Positions 8,827 through 19,304 of a stretch of 64,000 bases of DNA are shown here, one piece after another (positions within the stretch are counted from its first letter, which is position 1; every line of letters starts with the position of its first letter). The stretch lies in the NCBI RefSeq assembly GCF_000877395.1, contig NZ_JYFE01000023.1, forward strand, positions 28,665-92,664. The letters run 5' to 3'. The notes beneath the pieces were generated by a model, which saw nothing but the letters and a program-made list of their open reading frames with translations, searched no databases and was not told where the DNA came from. Position numbers and translations under genes: made by a program. This DNA is from Jannaschia aquimarina (GTDB lineage Bacteria; Pseudomonadota; Alphaproteobacteria; Rhodobacterales; Rhodobacteraceae).

Positions 8827-9837
8827 ATGCGAATAGCGATCACGTTCGCGATTTGCGCCGCGGGTGTGGGCGTCTTCCAGCTTCTCGGCCTGCCCCTTCC
8901 CTTTCTTCTGGGTCCGCTCTTCGCATGTCTCGCCGCCGCTCTTGCGGGGATCCGGCTCGATAGCTGGAAGATCCTGACAGACGGCATGCGCACGATCCTC
9001 GGGGTCGCCGTCGGCGCATCGGTCACGCCCGCCCTGATGGGCCAACTGCCGTCAATGGCATTGTCGCTGCTGCTCGCGCCGCTCTTCCTCTTGGTGTCCG
9101 GCCTTGCGGGTTATCCGTATCTCCGCGCGGTGTGCAGGTTCGACAAGCCGACGGCATTCTATGCCGCGATGCCGGGCGGCCTGCAGGACATGCTGGCCTT
9201 CGGAGAAGAGGCCGGCGGGGATCCGAGGGCCCTCTCTCTGCTGCACGCGACGCGCGTCCTGCTGATCGTGTCGGTCATCCCGGCGGTTCTGGTCCTCTAC
9301 TACGAAATCGACCTGACGGTCGCTCCGGGTGCACCGGCACGTGACCTTGAACCCGGACAAATGGCGTTGATGGCGATCGCGGCCCTCTTGGGATGGCGGG
9401 CCGCCAAGTGGATCGGGTTGTTCGGCGCTTCCATTCTCGGTCCGATGATCGTCGCCGCGCTCCTTTCGCTCATGGGTCTGATCGAGAGCCGTCCGCCTGC
9501 CGAAGCCATCCAGGCGGCGCAGTTCTTCATCGGCATGGTCGTCGGAGTGAAATATTCCGGAATCACCGTGACAGAAGTTCGCCGGATCCTCGTCTCTGGC
9601 CTCGGACACGGCCTGATCCTCGCCGTCATCGCGGGGATCTTCGCCGAAATCGTCGTTCTTGCCGGGCTCGCTCCGCCACTTGATGCGATCCTCGCCTTCT
9701 CGCCGGGCGGGCAGGCGGAGATGGCGATCATGGCCATCATCGCAGGGGCGGACTTGGCCTACGTGCTCGTCCACCACATCACTCGAATCGTTCTGGTCAT
9801 TACCTGTGCCCCGCTGGTTTATCCGTACCTGAGATGA
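8827..9837 (+). CDS. AbrB-family membrane permease
   Basis: The 336-residue integral membrane protein has about ten hydrophobic segments and internal duplication, as in the AbrB/ammonia-monooxygenase-regulator family (transport-like, unrelated to the AbrB DNA-binding protein). Typical motifs are LLGPLFACLAAALAG near the start, AAMPGGLQDMLAFGEEAGGD in the middle, and FSPGGQAEMAIMAI near the end. The substrate is unknown. The start could be this ATG or a GTG at 8821 that adds two residues; neither has a strong ribosome binding site. Downstream of argG with only a hairpin between. Confidence 0.85.
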   Translation: MRIAITFAICAAGVGVFQLLGLPLPFLLGPLFACLAAALAGIRLDSWKILTDGMRTILGVAVGASVTPALMGQLPSMALSLLLAPLFLLVSGLAGYPYLRAVCRFDKPTAFYAAMPGGLQDMLAFGEEAGGDPRALSLLHATRVLLIVSVIPAVLVLYYEIDLTVAPGAPARDLEPGQMALMAIAALLGWRAAKWIGLFGASILGPMIVAALLSLMGLIESRPPAEAIQAAQFFIGMVVGVKYSGITVTEVRRILVSGLGHGLILAVIAGIFAEIVVLAGLAPPLDAILAFSPGGQAEMAIMAIIAGADLAYVLVHHITRIVLVITCAPLVYPYLR

Positions 9838-9941
9838 GGCACATCGAACGCGCATCGGCAGGGTCGACCCGCGCGGACAGAGCAACCAAAGTAGACCGAG
9901 AGCCCGCACCGCCATTCGACGACCACACCCGAGATTTGCCC

Positions 9942-11051
9942 ATGACCTCCTTGCCCGACGATGACGACGCAATCCCGGCGGCGCTGCGACGCTGGCTGAC
10001 CGAAGACGCCCTTCCGCTGTGGACGGGACTAGGCTTCGATGCAGCGACAGAAACGGTCTGGGAATCGCTGACCCATGACGGGGCGCCGCGTCGCCATCAG
10101 ATCAAGCGATTGCGGGTCCAGGTGCGGCAGGCCTACGTCTTCGCGCAGGCCAGAGGAATGTCACCCGGGGCCGAAGACCTCGCGGTTCGTCTCTTCGCCC
10201 GCACCATGGAAGACGGGTTTGATCAGGACGGACATCTCGCGGCCAATCTGGATCCACGGACCGGCGCGCGCCTCGATAGTCCGCACGACCTCTATGATCT
10301 GGCCTTCGTCCTCCTGGCGACGTCCGCACTGATCGACGCAGGGCACGGGATCGAGAGCGATCTGAAAAAACTGCGGTCCGCCTTGGAAAAGCTCAAGGCG
10401 GCACGAGGCTGGCACGAAACGGCGGAGCGACGGCAGCCACGTCGCCAGAACCCTCATATGCACCTGTTCGAAGCCAGCACGGCGCTCTTCGCGGCGACTG
10501 GCGATGCCTTCTGGCGCGATGTCGCTCAGGAATGCCTCGACCTGCTTGGGGAGGTTTTCCTGGCCCCCGAAGGACGCCTTCTTGAGCATTTCGATGCGGA
10601 TTGGTGCCCCTTGCCCGATGGCGGAGGGCAGCAATACGAACCGGGCCACATGGTCGAATGGATCTGGCTCCTCGATGCGTGGGAGAAGGCCACCGGCCTC
10701 TCATCCGGCATCGATCCCGCGCCGCTTTGGCACCGGGCCCTGGATCGCAGGTTCGAATTGACGGGTTGCCTACCGGACCAGTCCGATCCGACCTCCGATT
10801 TCGCGCGCACCTGGCCCCAGACCGAGATGCTCAAGGCGGCGATCGTGATGACGGCTAGAGGCGATAACCGCCTGGAGCCCGATCAGGCGCTGCGTCTGCT
10901 GTGGGACCGATACCTGACTGGCCCTGTCCCGGGCGGCTGGTACGACCGCCTGGATCGCCACGGCTCCGTCATCTCCGACAACATGCCGGCCTCGACATTC
11001 TATCACATCTGGGTTGCACTCCGTGCCCGGATGACCGGGCCATCCCGATAA
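9942..11051 (+). CDS. AGE-family sugar epimerase/isomerase
   Basis: A 369-residue member of the N-acylglucosamine 2-epimerase / mannose isomerase superfamily with an (alpha/alpha)6 barrel. Family marks are RVQVRQAYVFAQA, NPHMHLFEA, EPGHMVEWIWLL and RTWPQTEMLKA, which supply the active-site arginine, histidines and glutamate. Its substrate could be N-acetylmannosamine, mannose or cellobiose; the sequence does not decide. The reading frame is open for 36 codons further upstream, but that part overlaps the permease end and reads as low-complexity, so the ATG at 9942 is preferred. No sugar catabolic genes flank it. Confidence 0.87.
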   Translation: MTSLPDDDDAIPAALRRWLTEDALPLWTGLGFDAATETVWESLTHDGAPRRHQIKRLRVQVRQAYVFAQARGMSPGAEDLAVRLFARTMEDGFDQDGHLAANLDPRTGARLDSPHDLYDLAFVLLATSALIDAGHGIESDLKKLRSALEKLKAARGWHETAERRQPRRQNPHMHLFEASTALFAATGDAFWRDVAQECLDLLGEVFLAPEGRLLEHFDADWCPLPDGGGQQYEPGHMVEWIWLLDAWEKATGLSSGIDPAPLWHRALDRRFELTGCLPDQSDPTSDFARTWPQTEMLKAAIVMTARGDNRLEPDQALRLLWDRYLTGPVPGGWYDRLDRHGSVISDNMPASTFYHIWVALRARMTGPSR

Positions 11052-11078
11052 CGCACTCGGAAGCTGACTGCGTCCGGA

Positions 11079-13136
11079 TCAGCTCCGCCCTTCGCGCATC
11101 CAGGCGCCGACGGTGAGACCCGCAGCGATCAACAGGAACAACCAGGGCGGCACGAGCGACAGCAGTCGGATATCGGCCGTGAGATACGCCTGACGGGGGG
11201 TATAGCCCAGCCACCCCCGGCCTGCCGCCTCGCGATCCGCGCGAACAGCCCGCAAATCCGGCGCGCCGTCTTCGACCGCCCAGACGCCACCATTCGTCGC
11301 ATCGACCGCCTCTGCGACGACCTCCTCGCTCGCGATCGTCTGTTCGAATTCGCGTGGGGCGGCAGGTCCCAATCCGATGACGGCGGTCCGATCCCCTTCC
11401 TGCAACCGATAGAGGCCCTGCATCTCGCCGAGATGGCGCGCCACGTAACGACCCGGCGCCTCCTCCTGGAGCGTCAATTCGATTGTCGATCCATCCGGCG
11501 CGGTCAGCGTTACGGGGCCCGGTTCGTCGCCAAGCGTCCGGCGTGTCACCGTGATCTCCTGTCCGAGCGCAGTGGCCGTCAGCGCCTCTTCTTCCAGTTC
11601 GGGCTCACCCATCAGCCAATGGGCGAGACGCCGCAACAACTCCGCCTGCGGACCGCCACCTTCATAGCCGCGATCCCAAAGCCAGACATGATCGGATCCA
11701 AGCAATGCGACGCGGCCCGCCTTTACGCGGTCGAGGATCAGCAACGGTTCATCCTCGACACCGGTCATGACGATCTGTGCGTCGGACGGGGTAAGCTGAA
11801 TCTGACGATGCCACCGGCCCCAAGGCGCCTCGCCATCCCCATACCCTGTCGGCAGACCTTCGGTCACCGGATGCTTCTCGCCCGTATCCGACACGGTGGG
11901 CAGGAAGCCCTCCTCGATGACACGCGCGGTGGGTTCGGCCGGTAGGACCGACGCCAGAGGAGAGCGGAAGATCGAGTCGGCGGTCGCGAAGTCCGGGCCG
12001 GCCGCAATCAGCAGGGCGCCCCCCTCCTCGACGTAGCGGCGGACATTCTCGAGATAGATGCCCGGCAGAATACCACGCCGTTGATATCGGTCGAAAATGA
12101 TCAGGTCGAATTCGTCGATCTTCTCGAAGAACAGCTCTCGCGTGGGGAATGCGATAAGGCTGAGTTCCGTCACGGGAACCCCGTCCTGCTTGCCCGGTGG
12201 CCGCAGAATCGTGAAGTGAACCAGGTCCACCGACGCATCCGCCTTCAGCAGGTTGCGCCAGGTCCGTTGGCCCGGATGCGGCTCGCCGGAGACGAGCAGG
12301 ACGCGAAGCCGATCGCGAACACCGTTGATCTGAATGATCTGGGCGTTGTTCCGGTCGGTCAGTTCGCCATCTGCTTCGGGCAGGCGGAACTCCATGACAT
12401 TCAACCCGCCATGGGGCAGGACAATCGGCAGGTTCAGGTCTTCGCCCACCGGGATCCGATAGGCCCGGGGCTGCCCTCCGTCGATCGAAAGAACGATATC
12501 CGCCTCGTTCCCGATATCCGGCGGAACATCCCCGACATCTTCCACGCGGAGGGTTATCGAGAACTCTTCATCGAGGATCGCAAAAGCAGGCGCGTCCCGA
12601 ACGATCAGACGGCGATCCCAGTCGCCGCTACGTCCGGTGCGAAGCAAGTGAAGCGGCGCAGGCAGATCCGGTGCGAGCTGAGGATCGTGGATCCGGCCAT
12701 CCGAGATCAGGAATGCGCCGGCCACGCGATCCTGCGGGACTTCGGCGAGAAGTTCGGAAAGGGCGGTCATCGCCAGCGTACCCGCGTCCCCCTCCCCGTC
12801 GGACACCCGGACGACACGGGTATCGAGACCTTCACGCTCTGCCTCCGACAATAGCTCAGCGAGCGCCTCGCGTGTCTGCTGTTCACGGTCGGACAGACGC
12901 TGCGATGCGCTCTCATCAACGGCGACCAGCAGGATGTCGGAAAGGGGTTCACGCTCCTCGGTCTGGAGCGAGGGGTCCAGCAACGCCACAGTCAGCGCCG
13001 CGGCAGCAAGCGCGCGCAGCCACCATCCCGGCAGGCGCCGCCACAGGGCCAACAGCGCTGCGGCGAAAGCCAGCGCCGCCACGGCACCGATCAGCCAGAG
13101 CGGAAGGGTCGGATCGAGGACGATTTCACGGGTCAT
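11079..13136 (-). CDS. Large membrane protein with glutamine-amidotransferase-like region
   Basis: The 685-residue protein has two N-terminal membrane segments, a long periplasmic region and a C-terminal membrane helix close to the stop. Part of the soluble region (about 280-500, with LRVLLVSGEPHPGQRTWRNLL and GGALLIAAGPDF) resembles the amidotransferase-like fold seen in proteins that accompany BatA/DUF58/MoxR operons. No catalytic cysteine triad is apparent, so it is probably a binding rather than a catalytic domain. The ATG at 13136 is four bases after the stop of the upstream gene. Last gene of the MoxR operon; the operon's role is probably envelope homeostasis, by inference. Confidence 0.78.
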   Translation of the reverse strand: MTREIVLDPTLPLWLIGAVAALAFAAALLALWRRLPGWWLRALAAAALTVALLDPSLQTEEREPLSDILLVAVDESASQRLSDREQQTREALAELLSEAEREGLDTRVVRVSDGEGDAGTLAMTALSELLAEVPQDRVAGAFLISDGRIHDPQLAPDLPAPLHLLRTGRSGDWDRRLIVRDAPAFAILDEEFSITLRVEDVGDVPPDIGNEADIVLSIDGGQPRAYRIPVGEDLNLPIVLPHGGLNVMEFRLPEADGELTDRNNAQIIQINGVRDRLRVLLVSGEPHPGQRTWRNLLKADASVDLVHFTILRPPGKQDGVPVTELSLIAFPTRELFFEKIDEFDLIIFDRYQRRGILPGIYLENVRRYVEEGGALLIAAGPDFATADSIFRSPLASVLPAEPTARVIEEGFLPTVSDTGEKHPVTEGLPTGYGDGEAPWGRWHRQIQLTPSDAQIVMTGVEDEPLLILDRVKAGRVALLGSDHVWLWDRGYEGGGPQAELLRRLAHWLMGEPELEEEALTATALGQEITVTRRTLGDEPGPVTLTAPDGSTIELTLQEEAPGRYVARHLGEMQGLYRLQEGDRTAVIGLGPAAPREFEQTIASEEVVAEAVDATNGGVWAVEDGAPDLRAVRADREAAGRGWLGYTPRQAYLTADIRLLSLVPPWLFLLIAAGLTVGAWMREGRS

Positions 13137-13140
13137 CGCG

Positions 13141-15999
13141 TCAGTTCCCCAACCGATCAAGCAGGGCCGGGACGTGCACCTGGTCGGATTTGTAGTTACC
13201 GGAAAGCACGTGCATCACCAGATTCACCCCGAACCGGTACGCGATCTCGCGCTGTTGCTCGCCGGAATAGCCCGAGCCGACCGGCAAGAGCGGACGACCG
13301 CCCTGATCCGTGGCCCATGCCGCCGCCCAATCGTTTCCACCGATCAGAACCGGCGTCACGCCATCGTTCAGGTTTCGGAACGGCATGCCTTCCACCTGCT
13401 CCGCCGCGGGACTGGCTTCGACCCACACGTCGCGGCTTGCGAAGCGGCCGGGGAAATCCTGGAGCAGATAGAAGCTCCGGGTCAGAACGTGGTCACCCGG
13501 GAGGGGTTCGAGAGGCGGAATGTCAAGCGGCGCCGCGAGATCCCGAAGTCGCCGCGAGGCCGGGGAATTCGACCCGAACCCGCCGAGATCGGCGTCGCGT
13601 GTATCGAAGACGATCATGCCCCCGCCGCGAAGATAGCGGTTCAGCTTGGCGTATGCATCCTGGGACGGAAGCGGTTGGTCCTCCGTCACGGGCCAATAAA
13701 GAAACGGAAGAAAGGCGAGTTCGTCGGTTTCGAGGTTCACCCCCCTTGGCGCCTCGGGCTCCACGCTGGTGCGCTGCGTCAGAATTCTGGACAGACCGCG
13801 CATCCCCGCTTCCGACACGTCATCGATCCGGGGATTCCCCGTCTGGACATAGGCCAAGGAGACGTCGGTCGGGAAAGGATCGTCCTGGGCCGAAGCCGGC
13901 ATTGCCGAAAGCGCGATCAGGGCCGCCGCGCCGAAGCGCCGGAGGATCGGAATTGCGGCGAGCGCCGTCATGACGATGAGAACGAGTAGGATCATACCTT
14001 GCACGTGGGAACTGATCGCTCCACCGCAATGCCATTGCGTCGAACAGGTCGAACCCGCGGATGCGGCATCAGGCAGCACGAGAACGAACGGGGTCGCCAA
14101 AACGGCCACCGCACCGCGCAATCTGCCTCCCAGCCAGAGGGTCGCTATCGCATCCATCGCCAGCAGGATCAGCGCGACGGCGAGCAACCAGGGCGCGAGA
14201 TCCGTCTCTTCTTGAATGGCCAACGCTTCGACGGTCGCACCGGCCGGATAGCTCGCCGGCACAAGCTCCGCCTCGGGTCCGAGGACGTTCAAGGCAAGCG
14301 AACGGCCCGGACCCTCGTATACGCCGGGTGGCAGATCAGCGGTGGGAATTCCATCCGCCAGGTCTTCCCCGGCGACTCCAGGAAGCGTGCCCGCATCCCG
14401 CACACGTCCGAAGCCGTCGAGAACGATGCGTGGTGTCCAGGTGGTTCCCTCAAGCTCTTCCGCCTCGATGGCAGCGGGCCGGGTGGACACCGCAAGCCTT
14501 TCGAGCATCTGGACGAAGAGCCCAGAGATCGGCAGGTTCGACCATTCCGCATTCGCGGTCACATGGAAGAGAACCACTTGCCCCTCCCCCAAGGACTTCC
14601 GCGTGACCAGGGGCGTGCCATCCGCAAGAGCTGCGATCGCGCGCTCCGCCAAGGTCGGATCCGGTTGGGCGACAACCTGCGATGTGACGGTCACCTCCTG
14701 CGGAAGGTCCAGCCCCGCAAAGGGGCTTTCGTCGGGGAACGGGCGGAGCAGCTTAGGCTCGCCCCATGACAGGGCGCCGCCCACCGTGCGCCCTCCGCTT
14801 CTCAGCCGGACGGGCATCAGCGGATCCTCATCCGCCCGCGACACGTCGGACGCGGCAAGACGCGGACCCGCAAAGCGAAGCAGCAGGCCACCCCCTTCGA
14901 CCCATTCCTCGACGCGCAGCGCTTCGGATGGCGACAATCGCGCGACATCGGCGAAGACGAGGACGTCAGGGTTGGCAGGCAAGATCGTGTCGAGATCGCC
15001 CTCGATGAGATCCGCTGTCGGCGCGAGGGCTCGGCGCAGGTAGAAGAGAGGATCAAGCAAATCCTCGCTCTCGCCGCCGGCGGTCGCCAGCAACGCCACT
15101 TCACGCCGGGCGAGGCTGTCATCGGCAAGCGCCACGGCACCGGCCGTCCGCTCTCCGGCGATTTCGATCCGTGAAACCCTGTTTCTCAGCTCGGGCGGCA
15201 AACGCAGTTCGGCCTCGGCACGGTCCGAGGCCTCTTCGAAGACAGCCTCACCTGTCCCCAACTCGGCCATGGCGCCGGTCGGGCCCGGTCCGATCGCGCG
15301 CAGCGCGACAGTCCGTGTGCCAGCGTCTCCGAGACGCACGACATGCAAGCGGATTGCGCCCTCCTCGTAGCGCGGCGGAGTCAGCCCGATGATGGGTCGA
15401 CTTCCAGCCACGAAATGCGCGCCGATCTCGCCCCGGCCCTCTCGTTCCAGACCGTCAGAAAACCAGACGACTTCAGCGCCTTCCAGATCGAGGGAGGAGA
15501 GACCGGAATAGTCCGGCTCCCATGCACGGGGCTGAACGGAAGGCAATCGTTCGATCCAGGCCTGTGCGCCCTGAAACGGGATCTCGTCGGGCAACTCGTC
15601 CGTCAGGGACAGGACTGCGGCAACACGCCCGGCCCGAGCCGCATCGCGCAAGAGCCCTTCGACCCGTTCCATGCGCTGCGGCCAATCCCTCGCCGAGGCC
15701 CACGATGCGTCCATGAGCACGAGCAGAGGTCCACGGCCCGTCCCCGCCTCTCGCGGGTTCAGCACCGGGCCGGCGAACGCGATGATTGCCGCCGCAACCG
15801 CCAACATCCTGAGGAGCAGAAGCCACCAGGGCGTCGTCGATGTCTGGCTCTCGTCGTCCTTCAATCCGAGAAGCAGGATGATCCCCGAAAAACGCCGCCG
15901 GATCGGGGCAGGCGGAACGGCACGCAGAAGCCACCAGAGGATCGGGAGAAGCAGAAGCCCCAGCAAGAGAAGCGGTGTTGTGAAAGCGATCGCGCTCAC
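13141..15999 (-). CDS. BatA-like membrane protein with DUF4159 domain
   Basis: The 952-residue protein begins with an aerotolerance-regulator (BatA) N-terminal region: two membrane helices around a short RRRFSG loop. A vWA-like region follows (WWLLLLRMLAVAAA, then LLVLMDASW). There are membrane helices around residues 640-690, and the last 200 or so residues match DUF4159 (VSLAYVQTGNPRIDDVSEAGMR to the end). In the vWA part the metal-binding DxSxS is altered to DASWA, so metal binding is doubtful. The GTG start at 15999 forms a GTGA overlap with the upstream DUF58 gene. Family members accompany MoxR ATPases; the molecular function is unproven. Confidence 0.85.
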   Translation of the reverse strand: MSAIAFTTPLLLLGLLLLPILWWLLRAVPPAPIRRRFSGIILLLGLKDDESQTSTTPWWLLLLRMLAVAAAIIAFAGPVLNPREAGTGRGPLLVLMDASWASARDWPQRMERVEGLLRDAARAGRVAAVLSLTDELPDEIPFQGAQAWIERLPSVQPRAWEPDYSGLSSLDLEGAEVVWFSDGLEREGRGEIGAHFVAGSRPIIGLTPPRYEEGAIRLHVVRLGDAGTRTVALRAIGPGPTGAMAELGTGEAVFEEASDRAEAELRLPPELRNRVSRIEIAGERTAGAVALADDSLARREVALLATAGGESEDLLDPLFYLRRALAPTADLIEGDLDTILPANPDVLVFADVARLSPSEALRVEEWVEGGGLLLRFAGPRLAASDVSRADEDPLMPVRLRSGGRTVGGALSWGEPKLLRPFPDESPFAGLDLPQEVTVTSQVVAQPDPTLAERAIAALADGTPLVTRKSLGEGQVVLFHVTANAEWSNLPISGLFVQMLERLAVSTRPAAIEAEELEGTTWTPRIVLDGFGRVRDAGTLPGVAGEDLADGIPTADLPPGVYEGPGRSLALNVLGPEAELVPASYPAGATVEALAIQEETDLAPWLLAVALILLAMDAIATLWLGGRLRGAVAVLATPFVLVLPDAASAGSTCSTQWHCGGAISSHVQGMILLVLIVMTALAAIPILRRFGAAALIALSAMPASAQDDPFPTDVSLAYVQTGNPRIDDVSEAGMRGLSRILTQRTSVEPEAPRGVNLETDELAFLPFLYWPVTEDQPLPSQDAYAKLNRYLRGGGMIVFDTRDADLGGFGSNSPASRRLRDLAAPLDIPPLEPLPGDHVLTRSFYLLQDFPGRFASRDVWVEASPAAEQVEGMPFRNLNDGVTPVLIGGNDWAAAWATDQGGRPLLPVGSGYSGEQQREIAYRFGVNLVMHVLSGNYKSDQVHVPALLDRLGN

Positions 16000-16880
16000 C
16001 GGCGGGGGCCCAATGCGGAATGAAGTGAAAGAAGGGCGGCGCCCGCGGACTCGTCGGTGTGATGCGTCATGAACCGCCAGCCGGTTCTGGTGCAAAGCCC
16101 GTTCAGCGTGTCGCGCCGTTCAGCCAGCCGTGTGAGGTAGTCTTCGCGCAAACGGCTCGCCTTGAGCGTTTCGAACTGAATCGCGCCGGACATGCTTTGG
16201 AACACGGTGCGTCCATCGTAGGGGAAGGCCTCCTCTTCGGGGTCGAGGATCTGCAACAAAATCCCCTCGACCCCTCGGTCCGCGGCCGAAGTCAACGCGT
16301 CTACGAGTTTCTCCGGTGGCCCGAGGAAATCCGACAGGAAGACCGCGCGCGCCCCCCACGGCATCGTCTGGGGACGAGGTGTACCGTAATCGGACCGGTC
16401 TCCGTCCTGCATCAGTGAGTTCGCCATGGCCATCAACTGTGCCCGCCCACCCTTCGGTGGCTCGGCCAGATTGGCGAGGCCCGCCCTCTCTCCGGCGCGG
16501 ATCGCCAGTGTCGCGAGCGCGAGCGCCAGCGTCTGTGCCCGCCGCAGCTTCGAGGGACGATCACCGCCGGAGAACTGCATCGATGCGGCATCGTCGACCC
16601 AAATCGTAAGGGCCTGCGCCGCCTGCCACTCGGTTTCCCGGACGAAATGGGCATCGGTCCGGGCCGATTGGCGCCAGTCGATGGAGCGGCGCGGATCGCC
16701 AGGCTGTGCGGACCGGTACTGCCAGAACGCATCCCCGGGTCCGGCCCGTTTGCGGCCATGATGCCCCATCAGAACAGTCGCCGCCAACCGTTCGGCATGC
16801 AGAAGCAGCTGAGGAAGAGCGCTGGCTTCCGCTTCGGACCGGGCTCTCAGAGAGCCGGGGGTGTGGATGGCCGCATCCAA
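15996..16880 (-). CDS. DUF58-domain protein
   Basis: A 294-residue protein of the DUF58 family, which pairs with MoxR ATPases and vWA proteins. The typical core GHHGRKRAGPGDAFWQYR, PGDPRRSIDWRQSARTD and the vWA-like LTIWVDDAASM are present. There is no ATG nearby, and the TTG at 16880 begins three bases after the MoxR stop, so it is probably the true start, with translation carried over from moxR. Members usually act on membrane-protein or metal-cofactor maturation; which target applies here cannot be told. Confidence 0.88.
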   Translation of the reverse strand: MDAAIHTPGSLRARSEAEASALPQLLLHAERLAATVLMGHHGRKRAGPGDAFWQYRSAQPGDPRRSIDWRQSARTDAHFVRETEWQAAQALTIWVDDAASMQFSGGDRPSKLRRAQTLALALATLAIRAGERAGLANLAEPPKGGRAQLMAMANSLMQDGDRSDYGTPRPQTMPWGARAVFLSDFLGPPEKLVDALTSAADRGVEGILLQILDPEEEAFPYDGRTVFQSMSGAIQFETLKASRLREDYLTRLAERRDTLNGLCTRTGWRFMTHHTDESAGAALLSLHSALGPRR

Positions 16881-16883
16881 TTG

Positions 16884-17885
<1,002 letters not shown>

Positions 17886-17951
17886 TGCGAACCCCTTCTG
17901 CGCCACTACTCTTGCACTAGCTATGGTGTCCGGAACGCGGGGCAAAGGGTA

Positions 17952-18521
17952 ATGTCGGATAACGGACGCGTGAGCACGTCGACGGATGGGCTGATCTCCG
18001 CCGCAAGGCAGGCCGCAAAGGAGGGGAAACGTGGCTCTCCCCCCGTCCACCTCTGGGACCCGCCCTATTGTGGAGAGATCGATATCGTCATCAAACGGGA
18101 CGGAACCTGGTTCCACGAAGGGACACCTATAGGCCGACCCGGCCTTGTGAACCTGTTCGCATCGATCCTGAAACGCGAAGGGGACAAGCACTACCTCGTC
18201 ACGCCAGTCGAGAAGGTCGGAATCGAAGTCGAAGACGCACCGTTCGTTGCGGTCGATTTCGAGACCGGGCCGAACGGAATTGCGTTCGTCACCAATGTCG
18301 ATGATCGCGTCACCGCTGGTCCCGAGCATCCGATCCGCGTCGATCTGGCGCAGGATGGAGAGCCGTCACCCTATGTCGAGGTGCGCCGCGGCCTGGAGGC
18401 GCTCATCGACCGCAAGAGTTTCTATCGGCTCGTCGAGATCGGCGAAGAGCGCGATGGCGTCTTCGGACTAAGCTCCGGGGGCGCATTCTTCCCAATCATT
18501 GCGGCCACCGGACTCGATTGA
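17952..18521 (+). CDS. DUF1285-family protein
   Basis: A 189-residue cytoplasmic protein of the DUF1285 family. Diagnostic stretches are CGEIDIVIKRDGTWFHEGTPIG, then LFASILKREGDKHYLVTPVEK and DAPFVAVDFE, in the order seen across alphaproteobacteria. Function is unknown in the family, although it commonly sits beside the MoxR operon as here, which suggests a linked role. The start at 17952 is close to the divergent MoxR start at 17885. Confidence 0.9.
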   Translation: MSDNGRVSTSTDGLISAARQAAKEGKRGSPPVHLWDPPYCGEIDIVIKRDGTWFHEGTPIGRPGLVNLFASILKREGDKHYLVTPVEKVGIEVEDAPFVAVDFETGPNGIAFVTNVDDRVTAGPEHPIRVDLAQDGEPSPYVEVRRGLEALIDRKSFYRLVEIGEERDGVFGLSSGGAFFPIIAATGLD

Positions 18522-18542
18522 GCGGACTGAGGTCACGCAACG

Positions 18543-18872
18543 TCAGTCGTCGTCGCCGCCCGGTCCGTCTGGTGTTACGGGGCGCCGCTCGTCATCGCTG
18601 ACCCTGTCGCTCGGCCGCGCGGTCTCCTGCTCGCGCGCCGTCTCCATCTGCTCGCGGGTCGAAGGCTGACCGGCAGCTTCGGCCCCTGTCCCGAGGGGAG
18701 CCGCGCCGGGATCGGGAAAGCCCTGCTTGTCGCCGGTCCTCCCCGAAGCGATGTCGTCCTTCAGCATCGCGGACGTCGCGCCTTCGCGTTCTTCCAGCGG
18801 CGTGTCGGGATCATAGGGCAGCTCCTTGCCGTCCTTCTTCGGTCCCTTTCCCTGAGCGTCGTTCTTGGTCAT
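18543..18872 (-). CDS. Hypothetical low-complexity acidic protein
   Basis: A 109-residue, highly hydrophilic protein rich in Asp, Glu, Gly and Pro (DDDD at the end; MTKNDAQGKGPKKDGKELPY at the start). Probably intrinsically disordered, without a domain I recognise. GGAGG five bases before the ATG at 18872 makes it credible as a gene. Upstream frames could extend it but would lose the ribosome binding site. Nothing in the neighbourhood assigns it a function. Confidence 0.65.
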   Translation of the reverse strand: MTKNDAQGKGPKKDGKELPYDPDTPLEEREGATSAMLKDDIASGRTGDKQGFPDPGAAPLGTGAEAAGQPSTREQMETAREQETARPSDRVSDDERRPVTPDGPGGDDD

Positions 18873-19014
18873 GGCGGCCTCCGTCATCTGCTCCCTGCAC
18901 AACCGGCCGGGGCACGCATACGTTCCGGCGCGCCCGTTTAGGGGAGCAAGCGGATGGCCGTGGCGGGACCGACGGGGCAGACTGCCCGCGAACCGACGCC
19001 AAAGGAGCCGCACC

Positions 19015-19239
19015 ATGATTCCCGCCCGCTTCGCTCCCGCGCTTTTCGGCCTGATCCTCTCCGGCCTCATGTCGCTGATCGTTTCCGGCTTCGCGACCTG
19101 GCGCGCGATCGGTCTGGTCGAGGGCTTCGGCGCCACATGGACGGGCGCGTGGCTGGGATCATGGGCCATCGCGTTTCCGACGGTGCTGGTGGTCGCCCCC
19201 CTGACCCGGCGGCTGGTCGATCGACTGGTCGCCCGATGA
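19015..19239 (+). CDS. Small DUF2798 membrane protein
   Basis: The 74-residue protein has two membrane helices and the DUF2798 pattern: FGLILSGLMSLIVSG, then WLGSWAIAFPTVLVVAPL and the arginine-rich end RRLVDRLV. AAAGGAG seven bases upstream supports the ATG at 19015. Function is unknown. It is just upstream of a predicted operator and the VOC-WYL pair, but its own stop falls before that operator, so it is probably a separate unit. Confidence 0.87.
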   Translation: MIPARFAPALFGLILSGLMSLIVSGFATWRAIGLVEGFGATWTGAWLGSWAIAFPTVLVVAPLTRRLVDRLVAR

Positions 19240-19261
19240 TGCTGACACAATGCTGTCAGCA
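19240..19261. promoter_or_regulatory. Predicted operator before VOC-WYL genes
   Basis: TGCTGACA and TGTCAGCA form a perfect 8-base inverted repeat around six bases (CAATGC). It begins at the last base of the DUF2798 stop codon (TGA at 19237-19239 is immediately before it) and lies 44-65 bases before the VOC start. Position and symmetry fit autoregulation by the WYL-type regulator encoded at 19688. It could also act as a terminator hairpin for the preceding gene; no T-tract follows. Confidence 0.6.
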
Positions 19262-19304
19262 GGGGCGCGCGATGGTCTAGGCTCCAACCATTCGGAGCTG
19301 ACCC

